DNA from: Glandiceps talaboti | Lineage: Eukaryota; Hemichordata; Enteropneusta; Spengelidae | DNA length: 30,000 nucleotides | Reading direction: 5' to 3' | Assembly (NCBI RefSeq): GCF_964340395.1 | Contig: NC_135565.1 | Location: forward strand, 4,889,142 to 4,919,141 | Shown: positions 1-11,285 of the stretch, in pieces | Layout of the letters: each line of letters begins with the position of its first letter | How positions within the stretch are numbered: position 1 is the stretch's first letter | Notes under the pieces: generated by a model | The model's database searches: none | What the model saw: the letters and a program-made list of their open reading frames with translations, nothing else | What the model was told of the DNA's origin: nothing | Translations under genes and position numbers: made by a program

Positions 1-32
<32 letters not shown>

Positions 33-102
33 AAATGAATTATTTTATGTATGATATGTTCTCCAAGGTGATTGAGCACTCTACTTGGCGAAAGAAGAAT
101 GA

Positions 103-150
<48 letters not shown>
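1..150. repeat. Two (TA)n microsatellites
   Basis: Two pure TA tracts, about 1-28 and 104-149, separated by about 75 bases of unique sequence. They lie left of the first recognised ETS-gene exon, probably in one of its introns. Confidence 0.9.
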
Positions 151-348
151 GGGTTCTTTCTATTAATAATACCGTGAACCATACAGTTCTAACCCAAATA
201 TTTCGAAGAGACTCAGCCAAAATATGTTACAAATTAAATAGTAGATACTGAAGACAATAGCTACAGTTATGCATATTAGTGCTCTTGTCCTGGAATGGTG
301 TGAATATTACGTCCAGCCAGCTGTTGAATACTGGTGACTGCTGGTTGA

Positions 349-350
349 TA

Positions 351-405
<55 letters not shown>

Positions 406-494
406 TTCTACCTGTCTGTCTGCCTGCCTGCCTGTCTGTCTGGCTGACTGGCTGACTGTCTGTCTGGCTGACTGCCTAGCTGGCTTTCTGCCTG
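349..494. repeat. (TCTG)n microsatellite, degenerate end
   Basis: A TCTG tetranucleotide tract that becomes impure (CCTG, GCTG, GACTG) toward its right end. From here to 883 I see no coding sequence. The stretch reads as the intron leading to the acceptor at 881-883. Confidence 0.9.
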
Positions 495-883
495 TTCAAA
501 TATAAGTTTGATGGAGGTTATGTGTTCACTCATGTATGTGTCATTAGCCTGGCCCACTGGATTGCTGGCTGTCCGTCTGTCTGTTTGCTTGCATCATCTG
601 CTTGTTAGCAGGATATTTTAAAATATGGATGCTACAGGTGACACTTTGGAAAAAATACTCATGAGAAAAGAGCGAATTGATTAGACGTTCATAGGTGATG
701 GAGATCTTGTTCCCCATCTGGATTGTAATGAATCTTTTAGACCATCCTGTTTTTGGTTTACAAACATATAATGATGTTGTCAGAGGATCATGCTTTTCAT
801 GTGCCTAATAGTTAGATTAAGGTAATTAATTCGCCTTATAATTGCAATTAATAAATAATGACACATATCTGCATATATTTCAG

Positions 884-1838
884 GGATCTTTCCAGCCTGT
901 TGTAACGCGCACATGTACCGAACCAATTGGGTGTCAAGCACATTTAGAAAACACACGAAACAACACATACATCAAACAGGAATTGGTAACAGAAGAAGAA
1001 CCAAAACCTCTTGATTTGAGCAAAACTGCTAACAGGAGCACGGAAAATAAACAATCCCCCGTTTCAAGCGCATTAACAATTACTCCAAATTTGATGATTA
1101 GTAGTCAACATGTGTCGTCTGCTGTGACTGCAACAACAACTCTAACCAAATCAAATCAGTACTTTCCGCCTGTAGTAATTGCAACTCCAAATGCCTCATC
1201 TTTGCAAACAATGCCTTCCAGTATGGCGGACATGAGGCATGTTCCTAGTACAGTACCAATGATTCCCAGTGCTATGGGTACAAGATATATTTTACCAACA
1301 GTAAAAGTGAATTCAAGTACTGCAAACACTCGGTATGCTGCATCTGCTGTGAGTACAATTCCCAATATCATGGCGGAAACAAATCAATACGTGTTGCCAG
1401 TATCAACCGCGACTTCCAAAATGGCGGTAATGAAACAGGAACACACAGCGCCCCCAACACCTTGCCGTTTCAGTAGTCTTGTTGCTGCACAAAACGCGAC
1501 CCAGGAAAATTGTTTCCCCAAGGGACATGACAATATGAATACTGTAAAAACAACTCAAGTTTACAAAAACACCCATTCATTAATTGCCGAGGTTCAGCAT
1601 CGGACTGTTCCAAAGACTCAAGAGGCTGCATTCCCCGGACCACTGGTAATAAGTGCATTTCAGGAGCAGAAAGCAGACATGCCTTCCAAAGCTCTATCAT
1701 GTGAAAAGAGTTCAAGTTCAACACCTCCGGAAGTGCCCGTTTCAAGAGATAGTGTGCCAAGTACTACTATTCCTGTGCAGCCGATAAAACGAAAACGAGG
1801 TCGACCACCAAAACCAAAACCTCCAGGTTTTGAGAAAA
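884..1838 (+). CDS. ETS-family transcription factor, penultimate coding exon (AT-hook, PxDLS motif)
   Basis: This is an internal coding exon of 318 codons plus one base. It is bounded by an acceptor (tatatttcag, ending at 883) and a donor (gtaagc at 1839). The donor leaves phase 1, exactly what the ETS exon at 3678 needs, and the join makes a Lys codon. Counting from 884, the peptide has an IKQE SUMO-type motif (30-33), a PLDLS motif (42-46) matching the PxDLS binding site of the co-repressor CtBP, and a long Ser/Thr/Pro/Ala-rich region with a loose ~17-residue repeat. It then has MKQE (183-186) and a basic AT-hook KRKRGRPPK (302-310) just before the ETS domain. An AT-hook before an ETS domain is known from the ELF3/ESE group. 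Upstream exons must lie left of the window. The reading frame stays open past the donor into a (GA)n tract as far as 2188, but phase and donor favour splicing at 1838. Confidence 0.85.
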
Positions 1839-1858
1839 GTAAGCAATTGAGAGAAGTA

Positions 1859-1860
<2 letters not shown>

Positions 1861-1955
<95 letters not shown>

Positions 1956-2050
1956 GACAGAGAGACACAAGCAGACAGACAGACATAGACAGAGAGAGAC
2001 AGAAAGAGACAAACAGACAGACAGCCAGACAGAGACAGAGAGACACAAGC

Positions 2051-2099
<49 letters not shown>

Positions 2100-2110
2100 G
2101 GAAGGAAGGC

Positions 2111-2149
<39 letters not shown>

Positions 2150-2180
2150 TGGGCAAATAAACAGGCAGGCACACTGACAG
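1861..2180. repeat. (GA)n then (CAGA)n compound microsatellite in the ETS-gene intron
   Basis: A pure GA tract (about 1861-1918) runs into impure CAGA repeats, with GAAGGAAG interruptions near 2100. It begins 22 bases after the splice donor at 1839. In the exon's frame it has no stop and would encode Arg-Glu repeats and then a basic Asp/Arg/Gln/Thr-rich tail ending at 2188. The remaining intron from 2190 to 3050 shows no recognisable element. Confidence 0.9.
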
Positions 2181-3049
2181 ACACATAAACAGACACCGAA
2201 AGAAATATATAGCGAGGGGTAGAGAGAGACAGAGAAAGGTAGACCAAGACAGAGAGACAGGGAGAAGAAAGGTAGAGAGACAAACAGTGACAGAAAGAGT
2301 TAGAGACAGACAGTAGCAGAAAGATGATACAAAATAAGAAGACTTAGTGCTTTAGTCTGTGTGTACTATTTGATCATAGGATGGAAATCCATTCAGACAT
2401 AAACGCATGAAATATCTCACGCATTTACGACTTTGTAATGTGGTTGCTAAGCGTTATAATTAGTCACCTACTCCTGCCCTGTTAGTGATTAACAATAAAG
2501 TATGGCAAAATTGAATCACTCAAGGTTAGTTGGCATTTAACATGTGCATACTTTTGTTTTAAGTTTCTAGCCATGAACCCCATTTGATTATGACATCATA
2601 GTTGATTAATCAATCCCTCAACAAAGTTTAATTGTCATAATCGGTAAGACGTAGGGGTCAACCAGGGAGGCATGTGAGGTAACAGGTCAAATCGCCATGC
2701 CTAATTGATATAGCGTCAATAAAACCTAGTGGCGAGGTCGCACGCCTAGATTGAGGAAGTCCATGTATTTATCTGTTAGAGATATCTCTGGTATTGTGCA
2801 TTACCGAAGAGCAGGCACGTGGTACAGATAAGCTTTTCAAACAGAATAGTTTGAATACTGGTAAAAGAATATAGTTGCAGCAACTAGCCCTTCCTCCTTA
2901 TTTGGTCAGTTTAATCTTCAAAACATGGAAGTTTTGGGCTAATCATAAACTCGGAGATGTACAGTACATATTTGAACTATTCCACACAATTGGTATATGG
3001 AATCACCCTGTAGTCACAACTTTTCAGTCAGTCTGTTTGCATTGTGTGT

Positions 3050-3052
3050 GTC

Positions 3053-3084
<32 letters not shown>

Positions 3085-3156
3085 TGTATGTATGTATGTA
3101 TGTATGTATGTATGTATGTATGTATGCATGCATGCATGCATGCACGCACGCACGTA

Positions 3157-3206
<50 letters not shown>

Positions 3207-3342
3207 CGTACGCACGCACGCAAGTACGTACGTACGTACGTATGTAGGTAGGTAGGTAGGTAGGTAGGTAGGTAGGTAGGTAGGTAGGTAGGTAGGTATG
3301 TATGTATGTATGTATGTATGTATGTATGTATGTATGTATGTC
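3050..3342. repeat. Compound microsatellite (ATGT)n-(GT)n-(ACGT)n-(TAGG)n-(TATG)n
   Basis: Several tetranucleotide tracts and one dinucleotide tract abut: ATGT to about 3124, then CATG/CACG, GT to about 3200, ACGT near 3226-3242, TAGG about 3243-3297, and TATG to 3342. Open frames on both strands here come only from the repeats. It lies in the intron before the ETS exon. Confidence 0.9.
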
Positions 3343-3677
3343 TACCTGTCTAAATGCATCACCGACTTCTCAAAAATCAAGCATAATTTGGTACAAGCAC
3401 TCAAGGGGTTATGGCTACTGCTGAGTAGTGTTTAGGTGATATATGTACAAGGAAACCGGCATGATGAGCATAATCAGTGTACAATCAGTTGACCTATAGT
3501 GATAAATGTTTCGATTTTCTCCACCTATTAACTTTCTGATCGTTAATGGCGCCGTTATATGTAGCACATCAGGGTATATACGCCGACCGTTGTTGGAGGT
3601 GTTCAGACCAAGCATGGTTTTCAGTACTTCTGTTCGTATTGTCAAATTGTTGATTTTTATTCTCCGCTTTTTTGCAG

Positions 3678-3997
3678 AGAAGAGAATCCAGCCCATACTT
3701 TGGAGATTTCTCCTTGCGAGTCTAGATGACCCTGAAATGTCCAAGGGTGTGGTGTGGGTGAAAAGAGAGGAAGGCCTCTTCAAATTCATATCGAATCATA
3801 AGGATATCGTAGCACGGAGATGGGGTCAAATGAAGGGCAACAAGATGGAAATGACGTATTCCAAGATGGCGCGGGCTCTGAGGCATTATGGGAAGAAAGG
3901 TATCTTCATGGAGTCCAGAAGGAGGCTTCATTACAAAATAAATCCGAATTACATTCAAAAGTATGCAAACGGCAAGAAAAGTGGGGAGAAAAAATGA
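3678..3997 (+). CDS. ETS-domain terminal exon, SPI/PU.1-like
   Basis: This is the last coding exon, beginning after a strong acceptor (ctttttttgcag, ending at 3677) and ending at TGA 3995-3997. With the exon at 884-1838 it gives 424 residues within the window. The exon is almost entirely an ETS winged-helix DNA-binding domain: LWRFLL in helix 1, EGLFKF in the strand region, RRWGQMKGN, then recognition helix MTYSKMARALRHYGKKG with the two conserved Arg residues, and RRRLHYKI at the end. The spacing from WG to MTY (8 residues) and the MARALR.YGK.G wording match SPI1/SPIB/SPIC better than ELF3 or SPDEF. ETS proteins bind GGAA-core DNA in the nucleus. Only about 18 residues follow the domain, and they are very basic. 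The subfamily call is by eye. An ETS domain is near certain. Confidence 0.93.
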
Positions 3998-4446
3998 CAC
4001 CCTTACGTTATTATGTAGATTATTATATGTATATAAATACAGACAGAGATTGTGGTAAAACCTATTAGAAGAGTTGATTTAATTTTTGTCATCCAACCTC
4101 TCAATGGAGAGAATTTGAATTGTACAGATATACGTGTTTGCATTTAAATCCATTTTAGAGAACTAAGTGTAGTTTTTAATGAATTGTTTTGTTTTATTGA
4201 AATATTGTCATCTATTTGGTTTGATGTTAGCCCATAGACGTGTTGTTGACTTTCTTATCTAGCAACCCTAATCTTAGTCAGGAATTAAGAGCTTTTTAAC
4301 ACACGAATTGAATTCTGAATTCAGATCACCACCGATGGTTGTGTTATTTATATTCAATTGACGCGTTAATATAACCGTTGACGTCGTATTCGCAAATGAC
4401 ATTTGGCCTAGAAGAATGGAGTTAGATCGTAACTCTTTCGTTAATG

Positions 4447-4452
4447 AATAAA
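4447..4452 (+). terminator. Candidate polyadenylation signal of the ETS gene
   Basis: AATAAA lies 450 bases after the ETS stop codon, in sequence with no other coding signal. It gives a 3'UTR of plausible length. No cleavage site can be shown from sequence alone. Confidence 0.4.
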
Positions 4453-5528
4453 ACAGCTCAATGTGTGTGGGAGTGTGGAGGGTTACCACTGACGCCATAC
4501 CCTGTTTTTGTTAGCATGATTCACAGAACTTACCCTGCTGGACATGTAGCTAGTAAGGAAATGCTCTTAATTCTTGTTGCAGTTAAGGATGGCCAGCTTA
4601 GAAAATCAACGTCAATCTTTGGGCAACTTTGATTTCTGATGAGTGTATTTGTGCGTGTGTGTTTTTGTGTAGTAGTAAGCTTTTGTGTGAAAGAATTTTT
4701 AAAACGTCAAAATGAAACTCCTCACCAAGAATAGGAACGTTCAAACGATATAGTTTCCCCTAGTATGTAGTTCATTTTTAACCGGAATTGCAGGGTAGAG
4801 CCTCAACATCAACACATTTAACAAAGCTGTGACATCAACAGAGTTATGTGTGACTTCTAAACACAAAACTGTGTTGTTCACGAACTGAGGTGTGATATCA
4901 CGACCAAAATCACTGACATTAAAACACTTACTTGTGACGTTTACATAAAAAGTTGCGACATGTGACATCTCTGTGGTAAAACTGTGATGGTCTGCAAACA
5001 ATAGAAGCTGCCATTCTGATCGTAATCCTACAGTAACTGTTGTTATCAGGAGATTTAAATTTAAGCTTCCGATCGCAGTCGGTGGTTTCAGAACTTTGAA
5101 TTCACAGTAACTGTGAGATATCTCAGTTTGTCTGTAAGTGACAGTTTACACAAAACCACAGGGTGCAGCGAACATGTAATAGATTGCTCACTGTACCTTG
5201 TGACAAAACCTGAGACTTAATTTCGTTGTCATGTGATTCTCATCATCCTTACTCTTCTTCTATTTACCATTTTTTTTAAAATCATGATAACAGATGGAAG
5301 TCGAAATAATATCTAGAATACAATCAAAATTTCAAATTGCTTAAAATAGTCACCCTCTTTATGATTCAAATTTGGGGAGTTTTGTAATTAAAATATATTT
5401 TATTTGTTTATTGCAAGCAATATAATGTTGTTTGATGTTACACTATGAGCCGCAAATCCCAAAAAGTTGTATTGTTTACAGATTTGATATTGTATACAGG
5501 TATGTCATGCTTCGCTAACTTTCAAACT
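4453..5528. other. No gene seen
   Basis: About 1.1 kb of AT-rich sequence. The open frames on both strands are short and resemble no family I know. Between 4800 and 5000 the words GTGAC and ACTGTG recur without making a clear repeat unit. Confidence 0.5.
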
Positions 5529-5533
5529 AAACG

Positions 5534-5606
<73 letters not shown>

Positions 5607-5634
5607 CATTCATTCATTCATTCATTCATTCATT
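5534..5634. repeat. (GATT)n followed by (CATT)n
   Basis: A pure GATT tract of about 70 bases switches to about 29 bases of CATT. Confidence 0.9.
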
Positions 5635-7540
5635 TGAAGCTAAGAGATACAAACAAGTGTGTTTATAATCATTTAACAGTTTATCGTAGATGACTGTCAG
5701 TGAACACAGTGCCACGGCCAAACAAATTATGATCAGGTGAATAAATAATCACCTATTATAATTCTTATTAGAGTTGCTCTCTACTCGCGTGACTAAGCAA
5801 ATACACCGAATGTTTCTACCAACAACATTACAGACACAGCAGATAAGAGTCACATCCATCATTCCACTATGTACAAAATTGATAAGCATCATAGACCCAC
5901 ATCATAGATGTTACCACAGCCCTGTGCCAAAATATGTGAAAACTCGGAAATAATTCATGTTTATAGCTTTAAGTAATTAAACACTGACAGTTTTATCCTA
6001 GATCGATTACTTTATATAATCTGTACAACCATAAACACATTCATTGCAATAATGTTATTTAACACACCTAGGGCACTGACATTTATTTGTAGTGGATAGG
6101 TCGCTACTGGGGTCAACTCTTATCCGGGCGGTGGCTGATAAGATTAGAAGGGTGCCCCTGGTGTGCCAAGGTGACTGTACGCGTGCTTATTTGCCCGGGA
6201 GTCAAACCACAGGGGTGTCATTTTGATAAGCTCGTTTACTGTGTGTCTTGCTTAGTTTATTTTATGTTATTATTTGTCCGTATGAACTCAGTTCTCAGCC
6301 AAATGTTAACTTATCTCATATTTCTGTACCTGGTCTGTTTTGCTTTCAACTTCAACTTCACCTTGTAATTGTACTAACTTTCCATGATTTGAGCCGTTTA
6401 TGCATTTTGCATTTGCATTTGCATTTGAGTGACGAACACATTCCGCATATTATTAAATGACACGATTTTCTGATGCAATGAGTAACTTGTTATATGTGTT
6501 GATACCCATTACCACGATCAGCAGTGACCCCTGACCTGCATGCCTTTAAATAACTTCAGCACTAAGTAGAACCATAATAGTAAGATATATTATCGTTTCA
6601 GGTTCTACATGTCTGTCTTTTGCAGAATGTGCTTTAATGACAGAGAAGTGTCTCTGTAATAACTTTGCCAGACAAAAAAAAAATAACCATACATCACAAC
6701 ACGGTTTGCACACTGCATGTACAACAATATACTACGCACGAGTTGGGTTGACGTGCCTAAACAAACAGACACATGCAATAATTGTATTAAAATTTATACA
6801 TCGCGTTCAAGTTTACAAGAGACAGACAGGGCTAACAGAGGATTATAAACAACTTAAATTCTTCTGCTGTAAAGAAATAATACATTATTGTGTCTATATG
6901 TTCACTAGCTGTCAATTGGTACTCCCCTTTTCGGCATGTCCAAGCAGTAATATTTCAACGAAAACTCACATTTGTAAAGATTTTTTGATCGATTTATGAG
7001 CTACCGTGTGGTTGTACACGAATATATGGCCTGATGACGTAATCTCTGCTCTATCGAGTTTTATATGACATGTTTTACCTTAAATGGTGAAGAAAATAAG
7101 GCCTTGATGACATTACATAAAATATAATATTATCGGTCAAGCCCCTGTCATGTTAACCTCTGAACTTTTACGTGCACTTTCATGGACGTCTGACCATAAA
7201 CAACGTACAACAAGACTGGAAAGAAGAGTAAACAGATCAATCAAATCTGACTTGCTTACACACTTGTGTTTTTTTTTCAAATCCACAAATACAGATAACC
7301 TTAGGCAGGCAAATGCAGACACATGTACAGGTATTCACTAAAAGATATTTAAACTCATAAAATACACTTTACACATATACAAGGCATAACAACATAAATA
7401 CCTACTGAAGCTCCCTCACCCCCACCCCCAACCTCCCCCCCCCCCCTAAAAAAAAGAGAAAGTGTATTACGGTCGAGACATTTTGTCTACTATTTATGGC
7501 AGTTTCTGTTCTTTTTATTTAGTACTTTAGAGGAAGTGTG
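5635..7540. other. No gene seen
   Basis: About 1.9 kb without recognisable coding sequence, tRNA or mobile-element ends. A short (TTTGCA)n run lies at about 6405-6426 and a C-run at 7436-7446. The longest open frame (6637-6999, +) has low-complexity composition and no recognisable domain. Confidence 0.45.
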
Positions 7541-7557
7541 AATGTAGGGCAGATGTC

Positions 7558-7601
7558 ATTTGCATGTGCATGATTGGCTCTACAGTAGCTCTGGATATAT
7601 A
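7558..7601 (+). promoter_or_regulatory. Promoter-like cluster: octamer, inverted CCAAT, TATA-like
   Basis: Within 44 bases there is a perfect octamer ATTTGCAT (7558-7565), an ATTGG inverted CCAAT box (7573-7577) and TATATA (7596-7601), in the order and spacing of compact animal promoters such as those of histone or snRNA genes. A start would be expected near 7625-7635. I see no histone, snRNA or other recognisable product downstream, so this may be a first non-coding exon or chance. Confidence 0.3.
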
Positions 7602-7639
7602 CGCTGCAGGGTTCCGACTCGTCGTCTCCCCTGTTGTCT

Positions 7640-8057
7640 TCGATCACTGAAGTATAGAGGGTTACAGTCTGGATGTCAACGTGGTTTCCAACTAAACCAA
7701 TGTGAGTGGAGGTATAAATGGTAACGATACTGTATAGGAACTAGACTAGGATGGTTATTTTTGTGTTTTCCCCCCGGAACTTATACTCTCGAGCTCCGGG
7801 CTTCGCAATCACACGTGAACGAATGGTTAGCCCAATGTGATGGATGAGGGCGCACATTACAAGGATATTCCAGTACAGTTTAATATGCAGTAGATATATC
7901 GGTACATACAAAACAACCCTTTTAGCGATGCGAAGCTCCGAGGACTGTGAGATTGTAATGCGAACTAATAAGGATGCCATATGAAATTGTGAAGTTAACT
8001 AAGGTTGACTACAATTTGAGATTATCTAGCCATCTCGCTGTGTATGTCTATATGTGT

Positions 8058-8111
<54 letters not shown>

Positions 8112-9770
8112 GTCATTCATCCATCCATCCATTCATCCACCTATCTCTGTTTATATCCACCTATCTTATATATCAGTACCCACTGTATATATTGTTTCCC
8201 AGTCAAACTCGTTACACAAAACAGTATCGTCTATATTGACACAAAGGTGCACGAGTGGTATCGTTCCTTAGCGTAGAGGGCGTTGTCCACGTCAATTCGT
8301 GACACGATTACTGAGAGTTGTCGACAATTTCTTTGATCAGATCAAACATTTAAATTGTATCGTAAAGGTGAACGAACTCGGTATGTTTTTTACATATTGC
8401 TCATTTTATCACTCACGTAACATTCTACATAACCACATAAAAAAATTCGTTAACTGAGTATTTTTTTTGCAAAATTCCTTTATTATTTTTACTTAATGTT
8501 AGTGCTACTACTTTTTTGTAGTTTACAAATACCAATAATTAATCTTAAAACAGACATACATTTGTTTATGCTCCTTAGGAGCTCTACTTATAATGGATTC
8601 TTGTTACCTTCATGGTAAAGTTTTCCAATGTCAACTCTCTTCCTTCAGCCCCTAATTACCCCACTGGCCAACCCCAACGGTTGCAGATGAATGGTCTCCT
8701 GATATCTGTATTTTTAATAGTCACAACCATTTCTTGGCGAAATTATGAAAACCTTTTGTGACATACTGAATGTTCAAAACATTCGCAAAATCTCTGAGGA
8801 AAATGCTGTAATACGTTTTACTGTGTGACAGTTCATATTGATTCGGATCGGTGACGTAGATATATAATTTAAATGTTGCATTTCAAAAGAAATTTCCCCA
8901 GTAATACAGAATAAATTGTGTGTGATACAACTCACGAAAAAAAAAACGATGCGTTTGCTTTAATTGAAGCTAAGGAAATACTTCATGCAGTGACAAAACT
9001 AGGTAAAATTAATATAACTGACACAAAAACAACGAGTGTATGTGATGATGTAGGTTCAGGTGACGTGTTCGTCAGTTGGTTTATATCAGTGGAAGTTATA
9101 GGGCTGTGTAAACCAATAAGAAACTGCATATACCACACTTCAATAGCAAGATTGCATTTTTTGGTACATTTAGTCTAAATATTTAAACGGCCAATGTTTT
9201 TCTTAGTATCAAACACCCGATGAAAGTCGCGTAAAATGTCCTTTGCCGTGTTCATTTGATGTCTGTATGGTGGCATGTGTAGTTCATTTCACTTAGACAA
9301 AATGTAGCAACAAACTATACTCATTCAACCTTAAAGTGTAGCATGTCCTGTTTGTTGTTGGCTGAATGGTTGTATCAAACAGAAAAGCTGCACGATATTG
9401 TGAAATTCGCTGTAAACGTATGTGAAATGCAAAAACAAGGCTAGTGTATGTAGGAGTTATCATCTTGAATTCTTGAAGATTCCAAGTATCGGATTCCAGT
9501 CTTCTCACTCTGACTTTGAAGCTAGAAAGAAAAGAAAAAAATGCATTGTGATGAGGGAGGAGGGAGATAAGAAAGGAGTAGAGAGAGAGGCGCCCTCAAT
9601 GAAAACAAAAGTTGAAACATTGAATATTTATAATTTAGTTCTGTACATTTTCTAAGTTCAATATGGGTGAAGACCAGGCCTAAGAGAACTGTTTGGTTCC
9701 GGTTACTGAACTTCAACTAGTTTTTCTAATCTTTTGTTTATATAAGCGAGAAAAAATAATAAAATCGCGA
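7640..9770. other. No gene seen; one (CT)n tract
   Basis: About 2.1 kb without recognisable genes. It contains a pure CT microsatellite at about 8060-8109 followed by a few CATC repeats. A frame at 8918-9178 (+) is open for 86 codons but has no recognisable domain and no convincing splice context. Confidence 0.45.
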
Positions 9771-9773
9771 AAA

Positions 9774-9777
<4 letters not shown>

Positions 9778-9804
<27 letters not shown>
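9778..9804. repeat. Poly(A) tract
   Basis: About 27 consecutive A, followed by AT-rich sequence. It could be the tail of an old retroposed copy, but no element body or target-site duplication is visible. Confidence 0.7.
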
Positions 9805-9916
9805 TTAAAAATTGTGAAATTTGTGAAGTCTCACGAGAAATAGTGGATGCGGAAATAATATTCCGCCCCCTGACATTTGAGCCACGTGGAATAAATAAAC
9901 AATTTACATCATTACA

Positions 9917-10135
9917 GGCTTATGATATTCGGTGAAATGAAATGAAACGAAAACAAAACAAAAGAAAATGAGGCAATTGTAATTTCAAATGGTGGGGTAT
10001 TTGTACCTACCTCACCTGCACGATTATTGTCTTCGGTTACCTAATTTCATTTTGTTTCGTTTCGTTTCGTTTCGTTTCGTTGCGTTTCGTTTCGTTTCGT
10101 TTCGTTTCGTTTCGTTTCGCCGAATAGTATAAGCC
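9917..10135. repeat. Inverted-repeat element with an expanded (TTTCG)n arm
   Basis: The left end GGCTTATgatATTCGG (9917-9932) is matched in reverse complement by CCGAATagtATAAGCC at 10120-10135. Inside these ends, the left arm continues in GAAAT/GAAAC words and the right arm in (TTTCG)n at about 10046-10119, so the arms pair as GAAAC against GTTTC. This is the form of a small fold-back or MITE-like element in which one arm has grown as a microsatellite. Confidence 0.6.
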
Positions 10136-10741
10136 ATCATTTACCACATAGTGTAACATTCACGCTTTCGAGAGTTTGTTTTGTGGGTAGTTGTTTGGTT
10201 CCTCCAATTCCAATGCTGATAAAGCATTTACACAGATATACACAGATATTGAACCCGAGGTCGAAACGTCTGTTATATTTTTTTTCAGGGACTGTATTGT
10301 TACCATATTACCTCATTGTAACAAAAATACATTTTTCTTAAAACTTGTTTCTCATTGAAAAGTTTATTCCAATAGCCGACAAAGTTTACAGTAAACTAAC
10401 CAACACGTATGACAGTAACATATATGTTAAAATGGGTGGATGTGAGGTTGGGGGTTGGATGGAGACTTGCATTCCATTCCATCATTTGATAAGAAGTTTT
10501 ATGGCCTCGTTGCTGTTTTTACCAAAGCGTGTAATACAAGTCCCTGCTGTTATGTTCCAACATGCTGAGCCAAGTATTATTAATCCAATTCATTTTTTTA
10601 GTTTCCCTGTTTGTAACATATTCCGCCCGTCTACGCTCTGATGTCGGCAGTTATATATGCTACAAGTGGTGGGGATGGGGGTAGGGTGCGGGTGGGGAAT
10701 GGGATGGGGTGTGTGAATATTTGAATTGGTGTTCAACTTAC

Positions 10742-10954
10742 CCTTTTTCCAATACTGAAGACACGAGTATATAATATCAGCACTATTGCGGATTGAAAAT
10801 CGTTGCATAAAATCATCTTCATTCATTTGACAAAGAGTAGCACCATCAACATTGAATTCCAAGACAGTCGCACTGAATGTGTCTTCTATCGATAAATCTC
10901 TCGTTCTCAATTGCATCCATAATGCCACTTGTTCGATATTCCACATTTCGGGAT
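10742..10954 (-). CDS. Pointed (SAM_PNT) domain exon of an ETS-type gene
   Basis: The minus strand encodes a helical Pointed domain of the ETS family: MWNIEQVALWM, then FNVDGATLCQMNEDDFMQR, then DIIYSCLQYWKKG. The DG.tLC.m...DF..R core and the closing L..W are the family signature. The domain is followed at once by a canonical donor, G|GTAAGT, with GT at 10741-10740, leaving phase 1. The 5' boundary is less sure: cag/aag candidates give exon starts between 10954 and about 11006, and the pyrimidine-rich stretch ending ctgaag just before 10954 is the best. Pointed domains mediate protein-protein contacts and kinase docking. No ETS exon follows on this strand within the window, and the + strand ETS gene at 884-3997 points the other way. 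It may be one exon of a gene running off the left edge, a PNT-only protein, or a rearranged piece. Confidence 0.85.
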
Positions 10955-11285
10955 CTTCAGAGTAAACAGAAACCAGATTTAAACCAAATGACTTCCGTAA
11001 GGGCAAAGTCGTTAGATATTCGTTCCTAATCAGTATTGTTGAACATATGCGATTAGTTGTGTTTGAAATATGTACACAATAGAATTGAATTTGATGAGTG
11101 CATTTTTAGGATATAGCCTAATTACTGAAATGCTTTCATTATGCAAATGTCTTATTAAAACTAAAAGCTACATCATCAATCAGTAGTTATACTTGAAGTA
11201 TGTATCAAATTAGAAAACAAAGTCATGTGTTTGGCCTTCTAGACAGAAGATGCCAACGCGCGCGTGCACATTCCAATGACACTAG

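Noticed and set aside
1660-2283. Long minus-strand frames rich in Leu-Ser-Val-Cys
   Set aside because: They are the antisense of the ETS exon and of the (GA)n(CAGA)n repeat, with repeat-driven composition and no domain.
2875-3255. Frames over the ATGT/GT/ACGT tract encoding Tyr-Val-Cys-Met repeats
   Set aside because: Artefact of tetranucleotide repeats open in several frames on both strands.
3506-3677. Upstream part of the frame containing the ETS domain as coding sequence
   Set aside because: A strong acceptor ends at 3677 and phases match the exon at 884-1838. The upstream residues have no ETS-family similarity, so they are intron.
6080-6200. Possible tRNA or tRNA-derived SINE head
   Set aside because: Some GGGTCAA and CCCGGG words resemble tRNA arms, but no cloverleaf or A/B-box spacing can be drawn.
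8918-9178. 86-codon plus-strand frame as a small gene
   Set aside because: It starts at GTG, has no recognisable domain, no convincing splice sites or promoter, and AT-rich non-coding composition.
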